64,000 bases of DNA from Micrasema longulum (Eukaryota > Arthropoda > Insecta > Trichoptera > Brachycentridae): the NCBI GenBank assembly GCA_022494885.1, contig JAGVSM010001108.1:1-64000 (forward strand). The letters are read 5' to 3'. The notes under the pieces are model-generated. The model made no database searches. It was not told where the DNA came from and worked only from the letters and a program-made list of their open reading frames with translations. Positions 44,201 through 54,756 of the stretch are shown in pieces (the stretch's first letter is position 1; every line of letters starts with the position of its first letter). A program made the translations under genes and the position numbers.

Positions 44201-44737
44201 GAACATTATCATTACATATCAAAATGAAAAAACATTGTTTTTTATGTACAATTTTATTTTTTATAATTTTATAAACTAATTTTAGTTACAAAATTTGTTT
44301 GGCTGGGCAGAGTCAAAACACATTACTGTATTCCTTCCTTTCGCCTTGAACGGAGACGCCGGCTATAGGTACTCCATTACTCGTACAAAACTACCCCTTT
44401 AACTCCACTTGAATTTTCCTGGGAACAATATCCATCGCTAACTTCTCTTACATTATCCAGGAACCACTGCTTTAACTTCTCTTAAATTTTCCAGGGTGCA
44501 ATTGCCACCACCATGACTCAACCTATGGACGTTCTGAAGACCCGCGCTATGAACGCCAGCGACTCCAAGGGAGTGAAAGCTCTCATCATCAGCACCGCCA
44601 AAGAAGGGCCGATGAGCTTCTTTAAGGGATATGTCCCGGCCTTTGTACGCCTGGCTCCTCATACAATACTCACGTTTGTATTTCTCGAACAATTACGCCT
44701 CAACTTTGGATACTTGCCAACCAAGAAAAATGATTAA
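38095..44737 (+). CDS. SLC25A10: Mitochondrial dicarboxylate carrier, five coding exons
   Basis: Joined exons 38095-38263, 39427-39542, 42919-43058, 43707-43914 and 44495-44737 give 876 nt, or 291 residues plus stop. Every junction is GT-AG and the reading frame is kept throughout. The product belongs to the SLC25 family of six-helix carriers in the inner mitochondrial membrane. SLC25A10 exchanges malate or succinate for phosphate, sulfate or thiosulfate. The N-terminal RWYFGGLASAGAACCTHP block and the three carrier signatures PLDLLKVQ (residues 27-34), PADLVNVR (121-128) and PMDVLKTR (221-228) match dicarboxylate carriers closely. VGQLSCYDQ and the C-terminal PHTILTFVFLEQLR are also diagnostic. 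Length matches the vertebrate protein (about 287 residues). All introns contain mobile-element debris except the last. The gene looks intact and functional. Confidence 0.95.
38325..38763. mobile_element. TIR-1 element in carrier intron 1, one end truncated
   Basis: Inverted copy of the TIR-1 element without the nested LINE. It runs from TTTTTGTTTTCCTCGTAAAT to the terminal repeat ATTTGTAATTGAGCTACA. It shows the pre-insertion middle (TTTTTTGTATTAGATACTCC on the minus strand). Confidence 0.72.
39427..39542 (+). CDS. SLC25A10: Dicarboxylate carrier exon 2
   Basis: The acceptor TTTTTCTCAG precedes the exon and the donor AAT|GTGAGT follows it. Encodes residues 57-95, with the GVLAFYNGISASLLRQ segment (end of the first repeat) and RFGIYDVTK. 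The junction codon is glycine 57. Confidence 0.93.
39880..40225 (+). pseudogene. RTE-like RT C-terminus in carrier intron 2
   Basis: Nucleotide match to 24360-24722 (TGTGTGGGAAATCAATGT, GACATGGCATGATCAGATAA, GAATGTGGAAGAAGCTAGGA). Frame broken repeatedly. Confidence 0.75.
41543..41700 (+). mobile_element. SINE family B in carrier intron 2
   Basis: Head GTGGTCCCGTGGTAGTATTG resembles a tRNA A box and AGGTTCAAATCCC a B box. The body TTTCCAGCACAAGTTATTTA ends near AAATATTTGAG. It sits inside the pogo-like element 41482-42751, so it inserted later. Confidence 0.75.
42271..42403 (+). pseudogene. pogo/Tigger transposase N-terminal fragment
   Basis: Reads KRKCLSICEKLAIIISEIEH, GVKNVEVYSKFSLSLSTVSA and then a stop. 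This matches the CENP-B/pipsqueak-type DNA-binding helix-turn-helix at the start of pogo/Tigger transposases. The rest of the transposase is not recognisable. Confidence 0.75.
42919..43058 (+). CDS. SLC25A10: Dicarboxylate carrier exon 3
   Basis: The acceptor TTTTTTCTCAG precedes the exon and the donor CGAAA|GTAAGT follows it. Encodes residues 96-141, with GGAAGGFVGTPADLVNVRMQ, the second carrier signature and one of the best matches to the family. Confidence 0.94.
43117..43290 (+). mobile_element. SINE family B in carrier intron 3
   Basis: Same head (GGTGGTCCCGTGGCCAATG, AAGTTCGAACCCCAC) and body (ACTCATTGAAAATGG) as the copy at 41543, with a short partial repetition of the 5' end (GGGTTGTAGTCC). 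Confidence 0.72.
43707..43914 (+). CDS. SLC25A10: Dicarboxylate carrier exon 4
   Basis: The acceptor TTTTTTTTAG precedes the exon and the donor ATGGCC|GTAAGT follows it. Encodes residues 142-211, including EEGVARLWSGATM and VGQLSCYDQIKGF from the second repeat. Confidence 0.94.
44495..44737 (+). CDS. SLC25A10: Dicarboxylate carrier exon 5 with stop
   Basis: Follows a TTAAATTTTCCAG acceptor and ends in TAA. Encodes residues 212-291, with the third signature PMDVLKTR, the EGPMSFFKGYVPAFVR segment and the C-terminal helix PHTILTFVFLEQLR. Confidence 0.95.
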   Translation, partial: GAIATTMTQPMDVLKTRAMNASDSKGVKALIISTAKEGPMSFFKGYVPAFVRLAPHTILTFVFLEQLRLNFGYLPTKKND

Positions 44738-44839
44738 TAAACTACCTCTAGAAATGACTAACTTCTTATTTATTAGATCGCTATTAAAGTAAAAAACTCA
44801 GAACAACAAACAAACCAAATTAATGTATTGTAATATTAC

Positions 44840-44845
44840 AATAAA
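44840..44845 (+). terminator. Candidate polyadenylation signal of the carrier gene
   Basis: AATAAA about 100 bases after the stop. Another AATAAA overlaps the stop codon but would leave almost no 3' UTR. Assignment rests on motif and position only. Confidence 0.35.
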
Positions 44846-45335
44846 AACATCAGGATGAATATTTATCAGATTGTAAAATTAGTACAATATTTATTACATT
44901 GCGTTATAGAAACACTATTGTTTATAATATGACAGGGACATTATGTATAATGTTATTTGTTTAATATCCTTCAATGTGCCTGTTGCACTTTAAAGGTACA
45001 ATGTTTTTATTCGGTATTCTATTAAATTGCGTATTTTATAAACTACTTTTAAAATGGACAAATAAGTATTATATGTTATTTCCAAAATTAGACAAATACA
45101 GGTGTTTCGCTGATGCAGTGATTTGCTAGTAAAAATAAATGGCATCGTGATGCATTTAAATTTAGGCATTTACAGTTAAAACATTTTATACTTCCTACTT
45201 AGAAAATTCAGGAAACGCTCCTCTCTATAGACATTGCTTTAATACAAAAATATGCTAATTTATTATTGTATTGATTTGCTGCCCTCGTTCAGCTTAGCTT
45301 TAAATATCAAATGTTTAATTTGGTATGTGGCCGAT

Positions 45336-45935
45336 GAGGAAGTTCAGTGCTACAGGAAATTGAATATGCAAAATGTTTTTGCATGCGGTAAAAATTAGAG
45401 CATTTAATTGTACTGTGAAGTTTCTCAAAAACGGATGAAAAAATTATTAAAACTTAACCACTTTGAAATGTCACAGGTTTACGTTAACAATAACCAATCA
45501 AGTATATAGTTCGATTCCCGACAGGGTTGATATGAAATATTTATTTCAAAGGGTGTTTTCACACTAGAATATTTCACTGTCCCTGGACTGGTACCTGAAG
45601 CGTAAGACTGATCATCTTACCTTCTTGTAACAAAAATGATCAAGATGCGCTGCGATTGGTGTACCAATGCAGTGCCCTATGCACCATCAGGTGTGGAAAG
45701 GGAATGATGATGAATCAATTATAGCTTTGTGATAGATTCCGGTTTCCAGATGTTTTTCAACATTTAGTGCGTTTTGACTGGTTCTTTTAAATATCATGTA
45801 ATCAATAATGTAACACGAGCCATGTAATTTCAAAAAATCATAGCGATGATAATATGATACATAAAAATAAAAATATTTATTTTTTGTCTTAGTTTAATAG
45901 TCTATTAACAAATTTAACGAAACCACTGAACTTCC
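45336..45935. mobile_element. MITE family RD with both termini
   Basis: Left terminus GAGGAAGTTCAGTGCTACAG, right terminus (inverted) GAGGAAGTTCAGTGGTTTCG. Internal matches to 24786, 26530, 37700 and 58245. A SINE-A (45509-45712) is inserted in it. Uninterrupted size about 400 bp. Confidence 0.75.
45509..45712 (+). mobile_element. SINE family A, 5'-truncated
   Basis: Begins at the B box (TTCGATTCCCGAC) and runs to the GATGATGA tail. Nested inside the MITE at 45336-45935. AATCAA-like sequence on both sides may be an imperfect target-site duplication. Confidence 0.85.
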
Positions 45936-47889
45936 TCATTTATCAAATTCATACAATATCAAAATATTGATATAAGAATCTATTCAATGTGTCTTAGACC
46001 CTTACAGAATTTTCACTATTGAAACCCACAATGTTAAGCAGTATTCCGCAAATGAATTGATCCAACACTTCTATGGAATTTGAAATCATTACTGGAACCA
46101 TCCATTGTTCTTTTAAGATTTTTTTGTTGCTCTTATAATGATACTTTTAAATTGAGAGTAATCATGGCCCCTGTATTCTATATTACCTCTTATAGAATAC
46201 ATATTTTAATCTGCTCTCATGTAGAATTGTGATATGTAGTAACATTTTACATTATTATTTGGAGGTAAGCATCAAATGTTTGTATCTTTCGTAACTAGTT
46301 TATTAAAAACTAAAGTTGCTTGATGGTAGCTGTGTGTTTATTTATTCGGAAGATTTTTATTTTATAACTTAAACTCAGCTTTTTGTATTTATTTTCCAAT
46401 ATTAAAGTAGGTAAAAGGATAAATGCACAGATAAAATATAAACAAATCTACAGTACTTGGCTGTTTTATGTGATTTATAAAAAAATATAAACATTTTTGT
46501 TGAGTGGAAATCCAGCTTTCACTTGGGTAGTTATAATTATTTCCGTTTAAAGGAATTTATTTCATGAAATAGAATTGGAAATATTTCCAGATGCGAATGA
46601 GAATAAATAAATATTACGCATTTAAAGATTCGATGCCCCACAAGGGAAGTGTTAGCAATGCTATTATAAGTCGTATATCTAATAAAGTTTAGCAATAATT
46701 AAAAAATTAATATAACTAATATAATTTATCATTTAAAACACTAAATCGCTCCTGTGATACTTTCACAGATGTTGTTTGGAAGCTCTTCACATTGTTATAT
46801 TGTACTCTAATAAAATCTTTTGCATTTATCTTCCTCTAATTAAATCAATTCTGAGATGTATGTTTAAATCACATTCGCAGAATAATATTTAATTATATTT
46901 GTATCCACTAAAATATCTCGAATCCTATGAAAAATATCTCTGTATTTTATTATAAACCTTTGAAAGTTAAAACAATATTTTTCATTAATATATGTAGATG
47001 AGTTTATAATACTAAGTGAATTCACTTTAGGTTAATGTTGTCTAAATGCATATTACATAATCTTGATCTTCCAATTTTGTGTTCTTTAACATTTGTTGAA
47101 AGATCTCCATAATGTGATGTTAATTTAACTTTCCCAAATTCTATACGAACCATTTAATATTTCAAGATCAAATTACTCAAATATCATTGGATGATCCTTT
47201 AACAACGTTGAAAAACACATCTCATTGTCTGTTGAAATATTACCTAATTATATAAGATATTCTTCTTATGAAAATCCCACCTAAAATGACATTTCACTTT
47301 ATTTTAACATTTGATAACATCAAATCATCGCACTTTCTTTGCATAGTAACAATTTGTAATATTAAAATATGTTTCATTTACTATAATAAATTTTATTTTC
47401 CTCAAATAATGTTTTAAAATGAAGAATTTGTTTACACTGGCAACATATAGCAGCAAAACTGATACAATTAAAGAAAGTGAGAATTTGTTTGTCAAAATTT
47501 ACTGTTAATTTTTCCAATCAATCATGTATTTAGATAATTCTGATTCTTAAATAATTTACCTGACAAAAACTGTTCAAATAAGTACTTCCAAATGTTGATA
47601 ATTTCTAAGAACTTTGAATTGTTGACAATCGGGTGTTTCAGTTTCTCTAAATACATATTTTCCAAGTGTTTCTGCACAGAAACAATGCAATGAGTCGACA
47701 AAATGAATGTCATCCAATCTTAAAATCATTTTGAATTGTTACTTGTAATATATAAATTGTGTTATTTAGTTTTAGTATGCCTTGTGATCAAATTATTCTT
47801 CTTTGAAAATTTATGTGACAAATTTAGAAGTGATTTGATTATTATTAATATTCAAAGCATTAACTTTGTGATCAAACATTTTACAAAAT
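45936..47889. other. Repeat-poor AT-rich DNA
   Basis: No gene, no shared repeat recognised. Part of the longest quiet stretch of the window. Confidence 0.4.
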
Positions 47890-48445
47890 GTCATTAAATA
47901 TTTGTAAATAACCACTTATCGACTTTTCTATGTATACCAGTTTCGGGACATACCCGTTTCTTTGTCAGGACACCATTAAACCAACATACAAAACCCACTA
48001 CACACCTTCGACCATAGTTGTTGCACAAAAGTATTAAACCAACTTGACATGCATTTTAATAAGCAACCCTTACTTGCACTGCTTAGGTTATGAAAATATT
48101 TTATGTTGTGGGAGAAATAGTTGAAAAAAGAGGGAGGGGCGTGAGTTTAATAGGTATAGGGTGGCCATTACAATGGGACATCGTATAATGGGCTATATTG
48201 AAAGGTTGTTTGATTATTGATCAAAAGAACATTGTTCTTTAAACTCAAACTCTGCTCAACAGCTGTTCAAACTCAAAATATTTCCACATTATTTACCCTT
48301 TATTATTTGTATGTAAGATTTTAACTCATTTGATTTGCACCAACTTTGCAATTTGGTTTAATTGGTGTCCTGACAAAGAGACGGGTATGTCTCGAAACCG
48401 GTAGACATGTAAGAGTCGATATACAAATATTTAATAAAATTTAGT
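47890..48445. mobile_element. Inverted-repeat element with CTGA-stem-GAAAC hairpins
   Basis: Ends are inverted repeats of 75-95 bp: right arm AATTGGTGTCCTGACAAAGA then GACGGGTATGTCTCGAAACC; left arm the same inverted (TACCCGTTTCTTTGTCAGGA). Interior about 360 bp without coding. Each arm has the hairpin GAGAC-GGGTAT-GTCTC or its mutated form. Confidence 0.72.
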
Positions 48446-50975
48446 GATTTGATTATTTTGATATCATATAGTTTTATAGTAATTTAATTACCAATGTGAT
48501 GGTGCTTAGCATCTTTCGGTTTTGGAACAAAATTTCACATATTTTTACTAACATGATGTTAGTTAGTACTTTAAAAAACATAATTATTCAATATTTTACA
48601 CATAGAAAAACATAGTTAAAATTACAATTTAAAATATTTTTAATCAGTATTTTCTTTTACTTTATTTTTTTACAAAATACTGTCTTTCATAATTTTGCCA
48701 AACAACTGGCATAATTTTGTGTATTTTAAAAATATGAGCAATAGTATGTATGTAAAACATATATTATAATTACATTCCAGTTTGGTTTGAAAATATATAC
48801 ACATACCTAAATCATTTTAAATATGTTATCTTATTATATCCATTGAAAACTTCCTGTATTTATGGTGACTGGAAGTATGAATGATATTATTTTTTCTAAA
48901 TAAATTTTACAATGTGATGTCAAATACAATATTAGATTTTTAGACGTGTTCGTTTCTTGTTAACTTTAAAAAATAATATTTTTTATACATTTAACATTCA
49001 ATCTGTTATGAAAATCCATTTCATAAAATACATAGTATTAAGATGATTATTTTGGCAAATTGATCTAGGCAAAAAAATATATTAAACAACATGCTACAAG
49101 TATTTTTAATATTATGTAAACTAATCCAATCAATGATTATTTTTTTACATGGAAAGTAATTGGTTTTAAAAATAGAACTCTTAATGTTTTTTATACTCTC
49201 TCATTAGTTTCTAAAAACTTTGTTTTTTTTTTTAATGTTGCCAAGAGAGTGTTTGATTGTACCATAGAGTAATATGTTTTATCAATTTAACACCTATGTT
49301 GTTTATGTAAGAATACTGGGTAATTTATTTTATTTATTCACTTACAAATTTATGCAAAATTGCATTTCCTTATCCAAGTGTCGTCTCCGTACTATCAAAT
49401 TGGCCATAAAATGACAGTTTGACAAAGTATCTGTAAAAATTGCACTCCAAAAAGTAAAAATCTCGATGTAGTTAATGGTAGATAGTACAGGTATAAATGT
49501 GTAATGTAACTTGATGACCAAGTGATTTGCGTTTCTGAAAATATTTTAAGATATGATAACGGAACATTTTATTTTAATCTTATTTTCCAAAGACTATTTT
49601 CTTTGATCATTTGAAATATTTTCGCCGTTCGACAGATTCACATTATTATTTGTTTTTTCAGCTACCTACGTGTGTATTTTTTTTTCTTTTGTGATCAACT
49701 CAAATAAATTGTATACTTTAATATAAAAAATATTTTTCACTCTGTGGTAAGTCTTTTTTACCACATTTTGTATAAATCATTACTTCCTTTAATTTAAATG
49801 TGACATGCAACTATTTATTTTCAGTTTAAATTAAGACTTTTAATAAATTATGTTTTACTGGTCTAAAAAAATATTAATAATTACTAAAAAATTTAAAGCG
49901 TAATTTTATTGTATATTTTACTCTTTAAAATGTTGTTTAAAAACTATGGTTAAACACTTGGATAAATTTATTCATTTTTAGTGCATCTAGGCAAGAAAAG
50001 TTGCATTTTATGAAACTCATTAAAAAAAAACCTATTGGCATATTTTGGTTTTAATTATATATTTTTGTGGTCATTGAAATAATCGGTGCTGTTTCATATT
50101 ATTAAATAATAATTCTTTTAATCAATAAGACGAGGATCCTGTGATTTTACATGAAAAGCATTTGAAAATTTCTAATACTGTTAATTAATTACCTATAAAA
50201 ATAAATTAGAGTTATATATTACTCGTTTTGAAACTTGATTTCATCATTTTAACTAAATCAGCTTTTTTATCCGAAAAGAACACATTTTTATACTTCCTAC
50301 ATAATTCAATATTTTTATTGTTCAGTTATTTGTGAAATTTTTGTTGTCGAAAGGCATTCATTGTGTAAAAGTGAAGGCTTTTTTCTAATGTTTTGTGTTT
50401 TGACACTCATCATCAGGGTAGTGAACATATTTTTATAACCAAAAAATATTATATTTAATGTTGTCATTTTTGTAAATTACTTATATGCTAAAATGATATA
50501 TTTTGGATATCCTTATTTAAAAACTACTTTTAATTATATTAAAATCATTTATGTGTGTATGCAGCATTCCAAATTATTTTAGTAATTTATTTTATATATG
50601 TTTTTTTTATTCCACTTTATCTTTAATACAAATGTATAGAATACATATATTTATTTATTTATGCTATTCACTGACGTATAATAAATAGACCTGTTATTAC
50701 ATAATATTTAATCTAATATAACAAATATTGCATTGCCCTCAACAAACAAGATAGCCAATCGCCATACACATGCAATCATTCATATAAAAAAGAGATACAT
50801 ATATTTCCATAGTTCATATTTACTTCTATGTAACTCGTTACCATAGAAAAAAAGTTAGCTGCAAGCTGTCAATTTTGTTTAATGTACTTTGAAATAGAAC
50901 TTATCTACGTACTTGTTCTATAAATTAGATTGTATTTATGAATGAAACTGTATATTGTTAGTATACTGATAAAAC
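48446..50975. other. Repeat-poor AT-rich DNA
   Basis: No gene, RNA or shared repeat recognised over about 2.5 kb. Confidence 0.4.
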
Positions 50976-51160
50976 CTTAGAGTAATAACACGCCACCTGC
51001 TTATAGCCTTACTGACAAAAACCATTCTATGATTATCAATCACGGCTACAGTTTGCAGCAATACAACGGGCCGTAGGTACTTAGGTCGAGAATTGCAAGC
51101 GCAAACCGAAACCGTCCGTCACGTATTTGTTGTTAAACCAAAAATTAAAAACACTTGTTT
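50976..51160 (+). mobile_element. MITE family RC, copy 2
   Basis: Starts CTTAGAGTAATAACACGCC and includes AACCATTCTATGATTATCAA and GCAAGCGCAAACCGAAACCG. The right end is missing. Confidence 0.68.
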
Positions 51161-51259
51161 TATTCTACTTCTTTTTTTTTTTGGCTTTTTCACGGCGCTA
51201 CTGGGGTGTTCTAGCCAGTGTCGTGTTTTGTTTTTTTAGGACATTTACACATTGTTAGT

Positions 51260-51720
51260 ATTTTACCCGGTGTAATTTATTATGGCTTGTTTGAACACCT
51301 GGGATCCAAATTGCTCTCTAGAAAAACTAAGACCATTATTTACAAAATTCTCCTCAGACCGGTCATTGCATATGGTGCCGAATGCTGGGTTATGAATAAT
51401 GGAGATGAAAATATGGTATTAATGTTTGAAAGAAAAATATTAAGGAAGATATTTGGCGCTGTCAACCAAAACGGTGTGTGGAAGAGACAGTTTAATCGTA
51501 AATTAGAGGCACTATATGGCGAACCCAACATTGCACAATTCATTAAAATAACTTCCACTTCGGAAGGCAGGCGAAGCAGAGTCAGACCAAAATTAGTTAA
51601 TAATTAATTAATTAAGATGGCTGGATAATGTGGAAAGTGACATTAGAGCAATTGGCCTGACAAACTGGAGAAGCGCCGCAACGGGCTGTAGCGCCACCGA
51701 TGATAAAAATGGTTTCATTA
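51260..51720 (+). pseudogene. RTE-like RT C-terminus
   Basis: Frame to 51605: GSKLLSRKTKTIIYKILLRP, VIAYGAECWVMNNGDENMV, FERKILRKIFGAVNQNGVW, NRKLEALYGEPNIAQFIK, then in another frame RWLDNVESDIRAIGLTNW. This is the standard tail of insect RTE-type endonuclease/reverse transcriptases. The break lies near 51600. Confidence 0.8.
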
Positions 51721-52689
51721 GTTGTATCATGTCCATAATATGTTGAAAAGACTTTTGTTGAAACAAACATTCAAATTGATTTTTCCCAGTATAGGTGAAA
51801 ATGCATTTAGAGGGTTTTATCAGTACGCTGACGATATCTGTTCTGTTTTTCACAGTTACAGATTATTAAGCATTTAATCATTAACACTAACACGGTGGCA
51901 TATTTTCTGTGTAGCATCACGTCTGATCATGACAAAGTCCATTTGAGAATGAAGGTATGGAAAGCAATTGCCCACAAATAGAAATGCCATTTTCTTCAAG
52001 CCTAGCTTTCTAGAGTGCCTATTTAATTATACGTCATTCCTGCTATGTAATTATTTTACTACTGCAAGCTTCATTTATGACACTTTAAAGTCAGTTAATT
52101 TATTGTTATTGTAATATTTATTTACAGTGTTTCTAGGATTAATAATATTTATTTAATGAGGCTAAAATTAACTCTTGTTTCTTTAAATTAAGTTTATTTT
52201 GTTATTCCAAAACTCGCCATTATGACAAGTGTCAAATTCAAAGTGTGTCATATTCATTATTGTTACTTTGACTTGCATTTTTGAATATTATACCTTTGTT
52301 TTTAAAGTCTATGTATTCCAATACATAATGACCTATTAATACCATCGACCTATTAATACTCACTATTGATATATATATACACTAAATGTACCACTAAGCA
52401 CCCATCTTGTATTCCATTCAACCTATGTTCCGGAACCTAACTTGTAGTCAGTAAAATTGAAGAGGCATAAAAATGCGCATTATACAGCTTAGAATTCACA
52501 GTAAACTGGCATAGACAGTTGGTCTTTTTTACTCTTCTACGCATTTTGCACAACATTGTTCACGCGACAACGCTTATTTTTCGGAACATTATTTCAAAAT
52601 ATTGTTCCATGAAGCATCATCTCTGTTCAATTATACCTCAGTGAAAATATTCCTAATAAAATAGTGACACAAAAAAGGTACCCATAGTT
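51721..52689. other. No feature recognised
   Basis: No gene or repeat evidence. Confidence 0.4.
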
Positions 52690-53345
52690 ACAGAGTTTGT
52701 TTATTTGAAGCAGGGCTGCATTCTACGAGAAAGCACATACTGCAAAAACTGGAAACTCGTTTTCGGTCTATAAAAAAGTTTGTATTTCATCATCATCATC
52801 ATTCCCTTTCCGCGCTTAATGGTGCATAGGGGACTGCATTGGTACACCAATTGCAGCGTATCTTGATTAAAAAAATTGTTACGTGAAGGTAAGATGATCA
52901 GTCTTACGCTTCAGGTACCAGTCCAGGGACAATGAAATATTCTAGTATAAAAACACTTTTTCAAATAAATATTTCATATCAACCATGTCGGGAATCGAAC
53001 CCAAGACCTCTTGCATGGGAGGCAACCGCGCTGACTTTTACACCACGAGGCCGACCGTATTTAAATGTTTTGAAACAACATTAGTTTTTGATGGATCCCA
53101 ATCAAATCCTTTCCCTTTAATTTCTATCCATTTATTTATTTTTCTGGATGCCGGGGAATGCTAAAATAATATTAACTCACATTTATTATATTTTTAAAAC
53201 CGTATTCCTACCAGTGCACCCCTGTTAGAAAGAAAAGCTTCAGTTGTGTCCCGCTAGGCGTAGTTTGACATTTTAAATAAATAATACTTATAGTTAAATA
53301 TTAATTATTTTAAGTTTTGTTGATTACTCATAAACAAATACTTCC
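52690..53345 (+). mobile_element. Helitron-family copy 3, split by a SINE
   Basis: Shares TTTGATGGATCCCAATCAAA, CTAAAATAATATTAACTCAC and AACCGTATTCCTACCAGTGC with copies 1 and 2. The 3' CTAG end is lost. The SINE-A at 52788-53056 interrupts it. Confidence 0.65.
52788..53056 (-). mobile_element. SINE family A, full length, nested in a Helitron
   Basis: Minus-strand copy with complete tRNA-like head next to 53056 and a (TGA)n tail at 52788. Flanked by GTATTT at 52782-52787 and 53057-53062, a target-site duplication. Insertion splits a Helitron-family copy. Confidence 0.88.
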
Positions 53346-53388
53346 CGATGAAAAATTACACCCTCCTTTTTGCTATGTTTATCCAAAC

Positions 53389-53606
53389 CTTAGAGTAATA
53401 ATTTGCCACTGGCTAATAGAGTCACCCATACGGATAAAAACCATTATATGATTATCAAGCACGATTTTAGCTACAGTTTACAGGAATACAACGGACTGTA
53501 GGTACTCAGATCGAGAATTGCAAGCGCAAACCAAACCAAAAATTTGGAATGCATTTGTTTTTTGCAATAGAGCTAAAAGTCTTCTCTAGCGAATTATTAC
53601 TCCGAG
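53389..53606 (+). mobile_element. MITE family RC, copy 3 with both ends
   Basis: 218 bp. Left end CTTAGAGTAATAATTTGCC and inverted right end CTCGGAGTAATAATTCGCT are terminal inverted repeats of about 18 bp. Confidence 0.72.
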
Positions 53607-53853
53607 ATCTGAACGGTTTTTACGCGCTTTTGCGAGTATTTTGATATCAATTCCAAACATCGAGCTCACGTCACACCTAGCTGGCGGTCAAAGAATGACT
53701 AAATACGCTTTGGAAATCACTGAGCGTTTGGGCATCAGATATATTGGTCATAAATTTTTGAGGGCTCAGTGCGTCTATGTATATTAATAGGGTGATGGGT
53801 ATTACGAACATATTTGTCATTTTTCTTAACTGGTGTGTTTTGATTTCTTACAT

Positions 53854-54111
53854 ATTGTCGCTTAAGCGGCAACACGACCAATGCCATGTTTTTACCAGAT
53901 TGAGATAAGTATGAAAAAAGCTTTGTAGCCTTCTGAATCGACCTGCATTCCCAGTTTTGACAAATCCCACTAGAGGCGCCACAAATCGACTCATATTAAC
54001 ATGACATATCAAAATTTTCTATACAGCATGACGTATATCTTATTAAGTTTTTTGTCTTTCCTGTAAAGTGAAAAAAATGAGATAGGTCATGTTGCCGCTT
54101 AAGTGACAATA
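53854..54111. mobile_element. Short MITE with 25 bp TIRs and TA duplication
   Basis: Left TIR TTGTCGCTTAAGCGGCAACA (53855 on), inverted right TIR TTGTCACTTAAGCGGCAACA (ending 54109), with TA on both flanks. About 255 bp, no coding. Tc1/mariner-type target preference. Confidence 0.78.
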
Positions 54112-54756
54112 TCCTTTCCAACGTATGCCAAAATTTTATTTTTTATTTTTACAATTGACAATATTTATGTGTATCTACCTACTTTATTGATTTCTAGCGA
54201 AAGTGTGAATCTTTAAAATGATTTAAGTAGTTTAATTGCAATAAGAGGTTGTCAAATAAGCTAGTCTTCCCTTCATAAGGTTTATTTTTGAAAATTTCAA
54301 ATTATAAAAATGACTTACAATACTATTTTTATGTTGATACCTAAATACTTTTATATAAATATGTTGTTACCTGTGGAAAATACTAAATGGTTACAAATTA
54401 TTATAAATAAAGTCAACTACTAAAATGTGTGCCTTAAAACAATTATTTATTGTATTTTGTCCCTTCTCAATTATTTTAATAAATATGATCAATATAATAT
54501 ATTATCTTGATTTTTCAAATTTCTTCCTACAGAGAAGATAAAAAATACTAAGCCAAACAAAGTAAGATATAAATCACAATTAATAAGCAAAACCAATATC
54601 TGTACTAAGAATAAACAACGGGAGTCACATTGAACAAAATATTCAGGAAACAAAATTTTGTGATTTCCAAAACATCATAACTTATGAACCAAATTATATA
54701 ATTTCAACCTATAGAGAACTTTCAAAGTAAAATAATGATTTTTCATAATAATAGTA
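54112..54756. other. No feature recognised
   Basis: AT-rich, no gene or shared repeat. Confidence 0.4.

Noticed and set aside
44453..44692. 79-codon minus frame overlapping carrier exon 5
   Set aside because: Shadow of the real exon on the other strand.
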